64,000 nt of DNA from Centropus unirufus (taxonomy: Eukaryota; Chordata; Aves; Cuculiformes; Centropidae), in NCBI GenBank assembly GCA_013397695.1, contig VYZI01000169.1, positions 1,028,688-1,092,687 on the forward strand. The letters are read 5' to 3'. The translations under genes and the position numbers were made by a program. Shown here piece after piece: positions 1 to 10,745 of this stretch (positions are counted from its first letter, which is position 1; each line of letters begins with the position of its first letter). Below the pieces are notes generated by a model. It had not been told where the DNA came from and did not search any database. It saw nothing but the letters and a program-made list of their open reading frames with translations.

Positions 1-1540
1 TTGTGTCTTTATAGATTTGGTTAACTGAGAGCTCTGTACAGAGAGGTGCTTAGTGCATCGTCTCCTTCCAGATGCAGGGGCTGCATGGGGCTCAGCCATG
101 TTCCAAATCCATAGGAGCCTTGGAATCCATGCAAATCTTTTAAAAATAGCTCTCTAACTCTCTCTTCTTTTCTTCTCCTTCCAAAAGCACCGGCATCAGT
201 GCTTATTGAGAACAGAGCTGTAGCCAGATAAGTAAGGTCTTTCTATACCATGAGCAAGTCATGCTTTTGAGATACGATGCTCCCCAAAATAGTAGCAGGC
301 TATTGTTGGTTAACTGCAACCCTGATCCGCAGTGTTCCCTGGTTGAGAATTTTCTCTCGACCAAAAAAATTGCGCGGAGTATTTTTATGGATCTGGAGTT
401 GTCCAAAAAGAACTGTCTTCTCTCACAAGTGGAATAGATTTTTCAATTTAACCTTTGTTGAACTGTCCTAAGGAGTAAAATCAGATCCTCCATGAACCGA
501 AGCCCCGTTATTCCCAACTGCCACCTTCTGCTTCTGCTCACCTGCAACGTGTTGTGAGGTGGAGTTTATCTGAGGTAGGATTTGCATGATCAGGTATTTG
601 TGTTCCTATTCTGCTTCCAGATTTTCTCCTTGTCCTCGAAGTTAAGGAGTTTGGTGGTTTCATTTATTTGTTTTTATTTCAGAATTTCTTTGAAAACCCT
701 GAATCAATGAATGAATTCCAAGTACACATCAGATGGCATACAACTGGTGATTCTGTGTGCCAGAAACAGTTAAAAAACTTGGAAAAACTGTTGTCCAAAG
801 CTTTTAATCGATATTTAAAATGTTTATCACTACTGGTAATTAGTGTCTAAATTTGCCAGCTCATACGGCACAGCGGCAGCTTCTTAGGTCAGGAATACGT
901 TCTGTTTTCTGTCCAACTGGTTTCCTGTAAAGGGCTGAATTATTCTAGCTTTTATGGGTCATTGTTAGAAATGGCAGGAAGGGTCATTGTCAAAAATGTT
1001 TTCAGAACTTTGATAACTGGTTTATCAACCGATTCACATGTTTAATCAGTTAATAGGTTTTCCTTTTCAGTGCATGGGAATTTCTTTGTTTATCTTAACT
1101 GAGTAATTGTGTCTGCAGTGGAAAGAACTGTAATTGACTGATAATCTTTTCAAATACGTGGAGTTCGCTCTTGTGATGCAACCGATGTGGCTGGGTGCAG
1201 TGCTTTTATCCCTATGGCTGTATTCATAGGGAGCAGTCGAGTGGAATACAGTGCAAGGCTTTGAATGAGAACCCAAAATGTGAATGAAACCCAAAGCGGT
1301 GTGGTGTTCTGGGGACCCAGACCATGGAGCCACGGTTATTAGGCAGTTTATGAAAAGGCTTTTAAAGGCACTTGGGTGTTTAAGAGAGATGGGACGGGTA
1401 CTTTTGAGAGTTCTGCTGGGTGGTTAAGTGCCAAACAGCCATGGTTCCTCTAATACCTTGTCAAGAATTCTTTTACAAGATAATTCATCACTAAAAATCC
1501 CAGTGTCTCAAAAAGTACAGGGATAGTGTGACACACCTCC
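1..1540. other. Single-copy non-coding DNA, no gene seen
   Basis: No repeat, RNA gene or convincing coding exon is visible. Reading frames are short and shadow one another on both strands. One spot stands out: a pyrimidine-rich stretch ending in TTTCAG at 682, followed by an open frame to 850, treated as its own entry. The segment around 960-1060 is A/T-rich with repeated GGTCATTGT words. Nothing else can be assigned. Confidence 0.6.
683..850 (+). other. Weak terminal-exon-like segment after a splice-acceptor-like site
   Basis: A T-rich tract (about 659-680) ends in CAG, and the frame after it stays open for 55 codons to a TAA at 848-850. The predicted peptide is polar and lysine-rich, starting NFFENPESMNEF, and matches no family I recognise. 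No good donor site or polyadenylation signal follows closely, and an open run of this length is expected by chance. It could be a cryptic terminal exon of a non-coding transcript, but chance is the better explanation. Confidence 0.1.
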
Positions 1541-1544
1541 AAGA

Positions 1545-1675
1545 AGGGAGGTCCCTTGCCTCTCTGGTGACCCGTTCAAGGGCTGCACCACTGTTCATCT
1601 GGAGAAGTTTTTCCCAATCTCTGATCTGAACCTGCCAATGTGCAGTTTTTTATATTGGTTCTTTTTCTGTCTCAA
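1545..1675 (-). mobile_element. CR1 LINE fragment, old and diverged
   Basis: The plus strand reads as the complement of the CR1 3' region. CTCTCTGG, then CACCACTGTTCATCTGGAGAAG and TTTTTCCCAATCTCTGATCT follow the order of the CR1 segment that normally reads 'lost its place, cast the shadow': Great-length homology is limited to this 130-base stretch, and the A/T-rich remainder to 1675 resembles the part after AACCTGCC. The 3' terminal ATTCTATGA repeats and all of the 5' part are missing. Substitutions are many, so this is an old copy. Boundaries are approximate to about 20 bases. Confidence 0.6.
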
Positions 1676-3110
1676 ACGAGAAGCTTGGCTCTGCTGTTGC
1701 TACAATTTTCCTTCAAGCAAGGGAATTCAGTGTAGGCTGCTTCCTTGTGGGCTGCTAGTAGATAGCCAGGAGAGATCACCAGCTCTTCGTCCAACCAAAC
1801 GGGCCAGGGCCGTGCTTCAGACAACACCCTCTATGCACGTTGCCTTGCTGAGAGCATGCTGTTGGCTTGTGTTCAGCTTGGAGACAGCAGTTTTTTGCTG
1901 CCATTCCCATTGTAATGAGGCCAGTTGGCTCTTGTGTTTATAAACGAACTTTAGACCAAGCAGAACTGTAAACCTTATTTTGCTTTTTTTTTTTTTTTAA
2001 ATGCAACGATGTTTGCTTTCTGTGTAAAAAGTGACTTGGCATGGAATAATACACAGTAATAAAGCTGCAGAATTGGAGTTTGTTACATTTATCTGCCTTG
2101 AAATTGCAGACACTTAGAGCCCTGCCACACTAACTTGGGTTCATAAGAGAACCAAGTTCATACAATCCCAGCAGCTTCTGGGAGCTGGCATCGTATTTGC
2201 ATGTGTAAGAAAGAGGCAGCAGCTTGTTTGATGTGAGCTGCTTTCTTTCTAGATACCTTCGTTCTGGTTGCTGCATGAAGGAAATGTGTTTAGATGCATT
2301 CAAGTCATGAGTAAAGCCCAGGTTATGCTGGGAGCCCAGGAAGGCACAGATGTGTTAGCAGAAAGTTGGTGTTAACGATAGACTCAGTTTTACACATTGT
2401 GGTTCATGTCTCAACTATAAAGACTCTGCCAGCCTCCTCCTATAAATAACAAAGGGGTGAAACTGGGTCTCTTCTGTCTCGTTGGGAGCACTGGGGGCTG
2501 GTGATGGAGAAACACGGCTGGAAAACGCAACTGGGCCTGGTTATGTACCATGAAAAATGTGTATGTAGAGCCCACTGCTCAGGTTGGTGTTAATCCAGGG
2601 CAGGACTCGGCTGCCCTCAGAAACAATCCACTGCCTTGTCAGCTGATGGGACAGCTGAGGAAGCTGCAGGGATTTCCCCCCGGACCCCTGTGGCCACCAA
2701 AAAGGAAGAGGTGATAAGAGGGAAGCAATAGGATTTCATGGCTATGAAGAAAGCAGAAGACTTAGTTAAGTCAGCTGTAGAACTTGTGCTGAGTCAGCCC
2801 CTGTTTCATATAGAGTGTTGGTTCAGTGTTTGATTTGATAAAACAAAATTTCCTGGGTTGTAAGCGGGCGCTGGCCTTTGGGAAGCATTACTCCACGTTT
2901 GCTTTTGGATCTTTAATTGTGGATATTGCAAACCAGTGACACCAGTCCTGGTGTTTGGGTATTTACCTCTTTGAAATAATATTTTATCAAAAAAAGATGT
3001 TTATTTTCAAAATGCTGCTGTAAAAGGCAGTGGAGATGAATGGAGTGTGGTGTTGGGAACCTCTTTGGTTTGCTGTTAATTTTGGGTTCTGTTCCACTAA
3101 ACCCCTCCTC
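1676..3110. other. Single-copy non-coding DNA, no gene seen
   Basis: No element or exon can be supported. It contains a 15-base T run at 1984-1998. An AATAAA at about 2060-2066 is followed by a G/T-rich stretch, which could be a polyadenylation site but has no linked exon. An A/T-rich patch at 2960-3010 and a TGAGTCAGC (AP-1/MAF-like) word near 2791 are unremarkable alone. Confidence 0.55.
1984..1998. repeat. Poly-T run, 15 bases
   Basis: An uninterrupted run of 15 T followed by AAATGCAACG. There is no flanking retrotransposon body, so it is a simple homopolymer rather than a retroposed tail. Confidence 0.9.
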
Positions 3111-3114
3111 TTTG

Positions 3115-3400
3115 CTGGAGAGCCAGAAGCAAATCAGATCTTGTCATTTATTGCCAAAGTGTTCTGAAATCGAACCCCAATTCATAAGCACAGAGTTCAG
3201 GCAATTATGAGAATTTCAACAGCAAATAATGCAGCGCACGACATCTTAGACTTATTTCCTTCTCCTTTAAAACATGGTAATGCCTTTCACCCCAGCTAAA
3301 TGTGCTCTTGAGCTTTTATGTCAAAGTGAATCATGATCTAACGCTCCACAGATTAAATCTAAACGTTGCAGTATTTCCTTTCTAATTCTGGCTCTTCCCA
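3115..3400. promoter_or_regulatory. Candidate conserved non-coding element
   Basis: A repeat-free block with many words favoured by homeodomain and SOX/POU factors: CAATTATG, CAAATAATG, CAATTCATAAG and CAGATTAAATC. Long stretches carry no simple-repeat character and no lasting open frame. This texture is typical of distant enhancers around developmental genes, but conservation cannot be seen from one sequence. It lies about 200 bases before the larger block at 3600. Confidence 0.3.
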
Positions 3401-3599
3401 CTACGAAAATATTATTTGTCTAGTCAGGAATGTGCATGTGTGAATGAGAAGAGGTAGGCAGAAGTATGCCAACACCTATGGAAGTGCTGCCCGAGGACAT
3501 GGTGCTCCTCTTGTGCTCCCCTTTAACCACCACCCGTCCTTTTCCCGAGGCATAGAGAGCAAAGCTAAGTTGATAATTAGGTAAAAAGCATAGTAAGAT

Positions 3600-4230
3600 C
3601 TATGTCTATAAGGCCAGCGTGGCCCAAAAGACTTGTATTTGTGTGGATTTCTGGTACAAATGTTAAAGATCCTGGTACTTAATTGGTCGCTGAGCTGCCC
3701 GGGGAGAGCGTCTGGGTTAATGAGCGGTGGGCGCAGCGGAGCGGGCGCTGAGCGGGGCCGACAGGACCGGGCCGGGCTGCCAGGAGCCAGAGGCTGGCGG
3801 CCACCTGCGCTGCGGGGTTATTAGAACATTGCATGTCAAAGTGTTTGTGGCCTTGGAGCAAGCGGGCCCAATTAACGGGCCTGAAAGCCCCTCTCCAGCC
3901 AGACATCACTAACACTCCAGATAAAAAGTGACATCTTCGCCCCCTGCCCCAAGCTCCAATTAATTTAAATGGTTTTACCGAGGGACTGTGACACTGCTGA
4001 AGAGGACTTTGCTTGGGTAATCAGCTTAAACCCAAGGCCGTTTCCTGCCCTTGCTGCTCCAAACTTCCCATTTGGGAGACATAAATGCCATTTTTTATTT
4101 AAAAATCTTTATCTCCCAATTGCCTCCTGTTTTTCCAATGTGCTGTCCGCTAGCCTCCATTTCATAGAGTGGGATGACGAGGCCTGTAAACTGGATGCAG
4201 ATGGGAACTTTTAAGTCCAATGTTGATTAC
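3600..4230. promoter_or_regulatory. Candidate regulatory block with CpG-rich core
   Basis: Two textures adjoin. At about 3695-3820 the DNA is GC-rich with many CpG pairs (GCGGAGCGGGCGCTGAGCGG and similar), the densest such patch in the first 50 kb. From 3820 to 4150 it turns A/T-rich with homeodomain-type sites (CAATTAACG, CAATTAATTTAAATGG) and a GATAAAAAGTG word. Both strands have short open frames, none convincing. It could be an enhancer with a CpG-rich core, or the promoter of an unannotated non-coding RNA. No TATA box or donor site is obvious. Confidence 0.35.
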
Positions 4231-4910
4231 CTTTACTGAAAGAAGGGGTAGTGAGGGCTTTCACATGGACAAGGTGCATCCCTGACAGTCAGAAAATGGT
4301 CATAATCGGGAAGAAATCTGCAGCTCCATTTGTTTTTATACTTCTTAAACACTCTTGCCTCAATAAGCATTTTGCATCTCCTGCCACAGCAGCAGATCAA
4401 TGATTTTTGAAGTTAAAAGGCTTGTTGCATACATGTTTGTAAATATGTTGATCTGAAGGCTGCCAAAGTCTGTGGCAGTTGTGAGATAAGCTTTGGAATG
4501 CTGATATTCCAAGACAATGTCTGGACAGAAGTCATTACAGAAGCATCTTTAGATTTGGTGTGAAATGTTGTTCAGCCTCTGCCGGTGCTGAAGCATCCCT
4601 TGTCCTTACTCATGGGAACTGCCCCCAAGAGTGCTTTGCAGGGGCTTTGCTCAGGTGAAAGACTTGAGTGTGTTTCATTTTAGAAGGGTGAGCAACCTGT
4701 GAAAACCTTCCTATGCTTCAAATTGTGCAGGCACACAATTTTATTCCCGTATTTGCCAGGAAGGTTTTGTCCATCCTAAATCCTGTATTAAACTGATGAG
4801 CAAATTCTGTTTTCTAGCTTGGGATCAAAGTAGCAGCCTGCTTGTCAGAGTGTTTCCTTCTTTTAAATGACCGGTGTTTCTCTAACCTGACATTCTCTCT
4901 TTTTCTTAAC
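4231..4910. other. Single-copy non-coding DNA ending in a pyrimidine tract
   Basis: No gene or repeat is seen. The last 45 bases are strongly pyrimidine-rich with a CTAAC branch-point-like word and run into CAG, forming the splice-acceptor-like site of the next entry. Confidence 0.5.
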
Positions 4911-4913
4911 CAG

Positions 4914-5068
4914 CAGCAGCAGTTGGCCTAGAAGAGAAAATGCCTTCCAGCCACAAGCCCTCTCTGTGGCTGGTAGAGCTGCTTGGGAAGCAGGGACACG
5001 GTGGCCTCCAGAGCTGGCAGCCAGCAGCAGAACCCCACTTGGACCTGCAGTGATGAGGCACCACAAAA
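4914..5068 (+). other. Candidate internal exon, 155 bases, identity unknown
   Basis: Upstream is a long pyrimidine tract with TCTAACCTGAC as a possible branch point, ending in four consecutive CAG triplets (4911-4922), a NAGNAG-type acceptor. Downstream at 5069 the sequence is AAAA|GTGAGTATG, a good donor match. Between the sites one frame is open throughout (51 codons, beginning AGC AGC AGT TGG), while the other two contain stops. The peptide is rich in alanine, serine, arginine and proline and matches no family I know. A non-coding RNA exon is as likely as a coding one, and chance pairing of splice signals remains possible. Confidence 0.25.
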
Positions 5069-5474
5069 GTGAGTATGTCATCCCCTTCCCAGCTGACGTG
5101 CTGCTCTCAGGAATTCCCTCCCAGCCTTTTTAAGGATCTGTCTAAAACTGGTGCATGTTTTTGCACTGGAGGCAATGACACCACGCAGTAGTCAGAAAAT
5201 CCCTCTTGGATGCTGCTCGGGTTCCTAGAGCTTGCAGGTGTACACAAGCACCTGCACACTGTGTGTTTGGCACTTGGAGTTCGGGATCTGTCTCAAATCT
5301 CTAACAAAATGTTCTGAAGCTACTGTGATAGTCAGGAGAGGAGGTCTAGAGGAAAAGAAGCTTTTGACCCATTGTTGTAACCAACCCCTCTGTTGATTGA
5401 GCTGGGTGGAGGGGCTATTAACCATATCAGTAGATTGGAACTGGCGTCAGGTTCCACATCCAGAGTTTTCCTTG

Positions 5475-5517
5475 GTGTTCTGTAACCAGTGTCCAGTGTT
5501 CTGTATCCCTGTGTCCA
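5475..5517. repeat. Two tandem copies of a 21-22 base unit
   Basis: GTGTTCTGTAACCAGTGTCCA is followed directly by a second copy of the same unit with a few changes and one extra base. A partial third start (GTGTATGG) follows. Confidence 0.8.
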
Positions 5518-5991
5518 GTGTATGGACTCAGCTCAGCTCCTTCAAAGGCACTAAAATAATATAACAGACATTTTCAAGACTGTTGCGTTCAGCTCTTCCA
5601 AGGCTAAGTTTAGGTAGCTAAGTGGCAGTCAGGCTTTCCTACACTTGAACGTGTTGTCAGTAATGGTGAAAATGGGATTTTGCCTGGGGATGAGGATATT
5701 GGATCCTTCACCTCATGTCAGCAAAGCCAGTATTCCCTTCCACCTTTCCCAACCAGAAAAGGGCGATTCCTTTTCCTGAAAGGATAGCATGAGAAAGACC
5801 TGCTCTGCTCCCAGGTATCTGGTAGCTGAACAGTTTCTGTATTTTCTATTTTATTGATCTCAGTTTACACATTCACTAGCATTTCTTTTTTTAAAGGTTC
5901 TCCTACCATGCTGCTCTTTCTCCTGTACTGTTTTTCTAGCGTTGTTTAATGATGAATCATGAACATAAACTCTGTAGATGTGTAAGGCTTG

Positions 5992-6018
5992 ATATATATA
6001 CACATATATATTTATATA
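5992..6018. repeat. AT-rich dinucleotide microsatellite
   Basis: Alternating TA/CA tract interrupted by CAC and TT. It is short and imperfect, so it is probably an old (TA)n repeat. Confidence 0.8.
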
Positions 6019-6059
6019 GAAGTCTGGGTGGTGGCAGGGAGAGACTGACTCTGCTCCAT

Positions 6060-6330
6060 CTTTTGTTTTGATCTGGTTGCTATAGAAATGCTCAGATCAA
6101 TTTTGACAGGATAAAACAGTACAAATTACACTGTCAGATTACCTCATTATAGAGCGCTGGCGCTTGGGATTGCAACAGCACTGACATGAAACGCGTGAAC
6201 GCTACAGGAATTTTTGCTCCATGGAAAAATGTTATTTTTGGATTCTTCAGGAAGGCGTGCATATAAAACCACTGGTTCCCTGGTGAGTGACTGGGCCCTG
6301 AGACCGGCAGGGCTTTCGTCTTAATTTTTG
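6060..6330. promoter_or_regulatory. Candidate regulatory block with X-box-like and TGACAG sites
   Basis: Repeat-free. It contains GTTGCTATAGAAAT at 6076-6089, close to the RFX X-box consensus (GTTGCCATGGNAAC), TTTTGACAGG (a TGACAG word typical of MEIS/TGIF factors), and ACAAATTACACTGTCAGATTACC. A palindromic GAGCGCTGGCGCTTG word lies near 6151. There is no lasting reading frame. The regulatory call rests on motif texture only. Confidence 0.28.
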
Positions 6331-8869
6331 GTTGTGGTGGGTGATGTCATATTTGGCCGTACATGGACATGAAACTGCAGCTGGCATCTCACTGACAGAA
6401 ACCTTCATGGTTTTGCTATTCAGCACTGGGGCAACTGATTTCTTACAGAAGGACTAATGGGAGCGAGTCCTTTTTCTTCTTTTTTTGATGTCATCCACTA
6501 CCAACATACCATTGTATTGGTGCAACTAATGCTGTTTTAGTGATTTGCCCTCCATGCTTGAGTAGGAAGTGTTGCACTGTGTCTTAGGGTCTCAAAACTG
6601 GCTAAAATTAGAAAGAACTCCCCTTTTGTTCATAATCAACAAAGGGAATGCTTTCAGAGCGAGCACCTCTGGGATGTAGACTCACTTTGGAATGGGAGGG
6701 CTCTGGGCTGCATGGAGGTGACTGAGAAATCCAGCGTTGCTGTGGGTTTTTTTTCATGCTGATATAACTCGCTCGTGTTTGCCTGTGGATGTGGGTCTTG
6801 CTTGAATCAGTCTTGGAGTTTGAGTCAGGGAAGAGCCTTGTTCTCTAACAACTGCTGGAGCTTTATTACTGTGGTAGTATTGCTTAGTACTAAGTTTTAT
6901 TAGGAAACCATTTACATGTTGGTATTATTTGTACACAGGGAGACAAGCTGTGTGATTTGGCAAATGGTTTAGTCCTTCTGTTTTTCTTCTAGTCAAGAAT
7001 ATTACTCTTGCTCTATCTAATCTAGAGTTGTAAATTGCAGCAGAGGTACCAATCCAAAATAAACATTTTGAAGAATTTGAATAGAGTAGAGCCCCAATTT
7101 CCATTTCAGTACTTTCTCTGTTGTCCAATTTGTTAAACTCAAGTGGTCCCATGTGCGAGTAGCATGACTGCCAGAAGCACTCTACAGCCATCTGCTTCTT
7201 TTGGTAAGGCTTTGATTATTTTTTTGTCCATTTTTCTATGCAAAATTAGAACTGGCAGCTAAATTGGCTGATTAATATTGTATTTCTTATAATTCAACAT
7301 TTCCAGTTTATGGCTAGGAAATGGCAGCAAGGTAATAAAAAGCACAAGAAATAAACTTCCTTACTGTCCAACTGTACCATGGGGGAGCTTTTCTGCCACG
7401 TTGTTTCAGCTTTTCAAGAGTAGCAAGAGAATAAAGTAGAATTTTTACTGTCTATAGGACATGTCAGACTGGAAGGAGTAGACAAAAGTGGCCTTCATTA
7501 ACCTGATGAGCTGCTTTGGAACTATGAGGGACACCAGGCACCAATAGAGGCATTTTCAATAGAGCTCAATGTGCTAGCGCTGCATTGAAACCTCAACCTT
7601 CCCATGCAGTAGAGGAGCACAAAGGAGAAACAGGGTTTCTGATATGTGTCCTGCAGCTGGATGGGGTGTTTGTCCAGTTTGTAGCAACTGAAGCTTAAAC
7701 AAAGGTCCTGGGGTTCTTCACCAAGAAGGGTGAAGCCTGGCTCTGTGTTGGTGTCTAGAGCCAGCAGAGGAACTCAGAAGGTGGTGCTGTGGAACGCTAC
7801 GGCACACAGAGCTGTACCAGCCTCTGTCTGGCTGTTCCTCCTGGTTCAGGTTATCAGAAGGAAGGATGAGATCTTTTAGAGGCTGTGGTTCACTAGGACT
7901 TATTTGTAGGGTTTAAAGCGTCAATGGCAAAGGGAATGTTGGCTTTAAAGGAGGCAGCCGACAGGGCTCCTGAGTTCCGGTGCATGTTGTGGGCAGAGTC
8001 CTGCTCTGTATGGCTTCCATTCATGAGAGGCATCAGTTGGCAGAAATAAAAAGGCTTTATACACTTAATGAAGAAATGCTTCTGGATGAATGAATGCTGC
8101 AAGACAAGCAGAAGGTAAGGAAGAACTCTAGATCGTTGCCCTTGTATTTGATGTGTTTAACTACCTAATGTGTGTTGTGGGGCTTCTGGATCTGAGCATG
8201 CTGGGTTGGCTCTAGATGGAAGCTGGAGGAAATGCTAACAGATGTGCCTTGTAATGTGGGCTTGTCCAGAGAGCCTGCATGAGAAAGAATAACTTACTCT
8301 TCAGTTGTTTGGTGGTGTTTTTTCCTCTTTTGGATATATTGTATCAGAATTTTGGTCTGATGAACAGTATCTTGTGAAAGTGCAACAGGTCTGCAGGATA
8401 ATGATTGAAATCCCATGTTCCACATGCAGAGGTTTGGTATTCCCAGCAGCTACTTTCGAACTGCAGTGAGAAAGAGAAGGGCTCATCCTTTGGTGCAGGC
8501 TCACATTGTAAAACATCCCATATTCAGGTATTCCTGCTGGGGAACCAGCCGGTCCCCTGGCACAACCTCTCACTCTATTCACTCATCCTTGTCCTTTCTC
8601 TTACTGCGTACACAAAGCGAAAATGTTTCTTTGAAATCATAAAGGGCTCTGAAAACTGAACTCCCTTTGCATATACGAACTGCCCTCTGCTTGTGTAGGA
8701 GCCATGGGTTTTCGTGGCATTATTAGACAGCAAATCAGGAGTTCACAAAACTGGTGGCTTCAGGGATGCTGCTGAGGGTGGGTGGCTCTGATTTGGTCTG
8801 TCTGGCCCCCAGCACTTGATTTGCAGACTGCTAATGGCTCGCAGTGCTCAGGGCTGTCAGAGTGGAGAA
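6331..8869. other. Single-copy non-coding DNA, nothing assignable
   Basis: This 2.5 kb stretch holds no repeat or exon I can support. Short T runs (6479-6486, 6750-6757) and a TTAATATTG patch near 7272 are the only texture. A donor-like AAG|GTAAGG at about 8114 has no convincing acceptor upstream. Overlapping short frames around 8301-8660 occur on both strands at once, which argues against coding. Confidence 0.5.
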
Positions 8870-9480
8870 AAGGCAGGCGCTGTTTCCGAATACACAAATG
8901 CTCAACACATAAAAAATATTTTTGTTTTAAATTATAATAAAGGGGGGAGGAAAAGGAAAGGGGAGTAATTTAGCGAGTGGGGATGTGTTGGGAGCCAGTC
9001 AGGCTGGGGCTTGCTAATATCTCAACAGGCTGTTGAAAAATGCTCTAAATCAGTCAGAAGGGCCTGAAAGCTCAACCCTGCCCAGTTTAAGTTTGTGGTG
9101 ACAGGATTGGGCCCTCTATTACTTTTTTATGTACTGTTATAAATGACTTTCCCATATTTCCAAAGACATTAACGAATCTTTTCAAAGCACATTGTGAAAT
9201 CGTTGCGTGTGTTATTTAAACTGCTTACCCAGATGCACAATAGGTTAATACAATAAGTGAGCTTTTCCTTTTTGGTTTGCGTTTTGCCAAAAGCTGGCAA
9301 ACTCAAAATCTTTCCTCCTCTCGCCACTTTGATTTTTTCCAGGTAAAATAATGGCAGCTGGGCTCAGCTCACTCCCGTGTAACACAGCGCTTACTGGAAG
9401 AACGAATTTAGCTCCCTGCCCTTTTACTGTAAACTTGGGTTTGTTTTTTATGTATTTGTAATTTCCTTTAAGCCATTTGT
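8870..9480. promoter_or_regulatory. Large candidate conserved non-coding element
   Basis: About 600 bases of repeat-free, A/T-rich DNA with a purine-rich stretch (AGGGGGGAGGAAAAGGAAAG near 8940) and many developmental-type words: TAATTTAGCG, TTAACGAATC, GTGTTATTTAAAC, TAGGTTAATAC and AAAATAATGGCAGC. A near-palindromic CCAAAAGCTGGC sits near 9288. No reading frame persists. This is one of the four most enhancer-like blocks in the window by texture. Confidence 0.35.
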
Positions 9481-9875
9481 AAGCAGGTTAGAAATGCTGT
9501 TCCGTGCTGTCTGACTCTATTAATAATCAGAGCTCTTTGGAGGGGTTCTTTAGGAATCCTTCAAGTAGGAACAAACTGCACAGTAAACAAACATCTCCAA
9601 ACTCTTCCTGCTGCACAAATATTCACTGCTTTGTTTTGTTATTCCTTAGAGCATTCTCCCTTACTTGGAGTATTATAGTAGGGGTTTAACTGCTAATTGT
9701 TACAGGGAGAATACTTGATCCCTTTAGGATACAAAAGGAAGACGGTTTTGCATCAACATTCATTTTCCATTAAAAATGTCACTGGAAAATTGTCAGAGTT
9801 GGGGTTTTGATGACAGCCAGGCAGTTGCTGGCTGGGTCGCCTGTTTGCTCAATGCTAGGGGTAAGACCGTGATTC
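9481..9875. other. Non-coding DNA, nothing assignable
   Basis: Unique sequence with a TTAATAATCAGAG patch. No repeat, RNA or exon is seen. Confidence 0.45.
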
Positions 9876-9941
9876 CCTGTCACTGGGCTTGGTCGCCTCC
9901 AGAGGTCCCTTTACACCTCAATTATTTTGTGATCCCATGAA
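9876..9941 (+). mobile_element. CR1 LINE 3' end fragment, old
   Basis: CTCCAGAGGTCCCTTTACACCTCAATTATTTTGTGATCCCATGA matches the order of a CR1 3' terminus, where CTCCAGAGGTCCCTTCCAACC is followed by ATTATTCTGTGATTCTATGA. The copy is sense on the plus strand and keeps only the last 65 or so bases. The tail is mutated, indicating age. Confidence 0.6.
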
Positions 9942-10686
9942 ACTGGCAGCTTCCTCTCACTTCCCTCCTCATTCTTGACCCCTTCCCTCAAGCTGTTTTA
10001 CCCTTGCGTGGCAACTGGGAAAAAGCACTTTGGGCTCCAGCAGGACAAGAAAGAAGCAAGAAGTCATTGATAAACTTATTTCTGTGAACACTGACCAACT
10101 TTGTCATTCACTCTGCAAGAGAAATAGAGATAAAGGTTTCAGATACACAGTTGACAGCTGACTGAGAGCTGGGACTAGAGGTGGTTTTTAAGACCAGGCT
10201 TTAAAATTCAAGCACCCACTTTTCTCTTCAGTGCTGATCAGTGATGACCTTTTCATAAACTGCCCCGGTCCTCATGCTTTCACCTGTTAAAATAATGCTT
10301 CCTAAAAAAAACCCAAAACAGTAACAATAACACCAAAGCCATATAGTTTAGGGCATGAATCTACCACTTCCATTGCATAAGCCTGTCAGTGGATTTCTGA
10401 CACCGAGTTATGTTATTAATGAGCGCTATTAGGTAGTTCTGTCACTTAATAGGATCAAGAGTTGGAAATGCCATGTAATATCACTTCACTGGGGAAAAGA
10501 ATCAACAAACAGCCCTCACTAAAAACCTCACGGTGCCTTTGATGTTGGTCAGACCTGCTGTCACTTCAGAACGGAGCCCCACAGGGCGCCAGCTGCCGTT
10601 TTAGGAGAGGCAACAATTATTCTTGGCAATTTCACATTAAGGGGCACCAAAAGAAATTCTCCCACCATCTGACCAGGAGTCAAGAG
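9942..10686. promoter_or_regulatory. Candidate regulatory DNA, strongest at 10300-10660
   Basis: The first 350 bases are ordinary unique sequence. From about 10300 the block is repeat-free with GTTATTAATGAGCGC, CACTTAATAGG, AAGAATCAACAAAC (FOX-like), CCTTTGATG (TCF/LEF-like) and AACAATTATTCTTGG. The texture fits a distal enhancer, but conservation is unproven. Confidence 0.25.
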
Positions 10687-10745
10687 CCATAGAATAGTTA
10701 TGGCAGAGGGCCCTTTGCAGGCTTACGGCCATCTAGTTCAAGGAA
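10687..10745 (-). mobile_element. Probable very old CR1 3' end scrap
   Basis: CCATAGAATAGTTATGGCAG, then GGCCCTTTGCAGG and CCATCTAGTTCAA, follow the order of the complement of a CR1 3' end (CATAGAATAG..., GGACCTTTGGAGG, TCATCTAGTCCAA). The match fades after 60 bases. It could be coincidence because only the spacing of three short words supports it. Confidence 0.4.

Larger units (their letters stand above)
5069..6060. other. Single-copy non-coding DNA with small simple repeats
   Basis: No gene seen. It contains a two-unit tandem repeat at 5475-5517 and an alternating T/A run at 5992-6018, listed separately. The rest is ordinary unique sequence. Confidence 0.5.
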
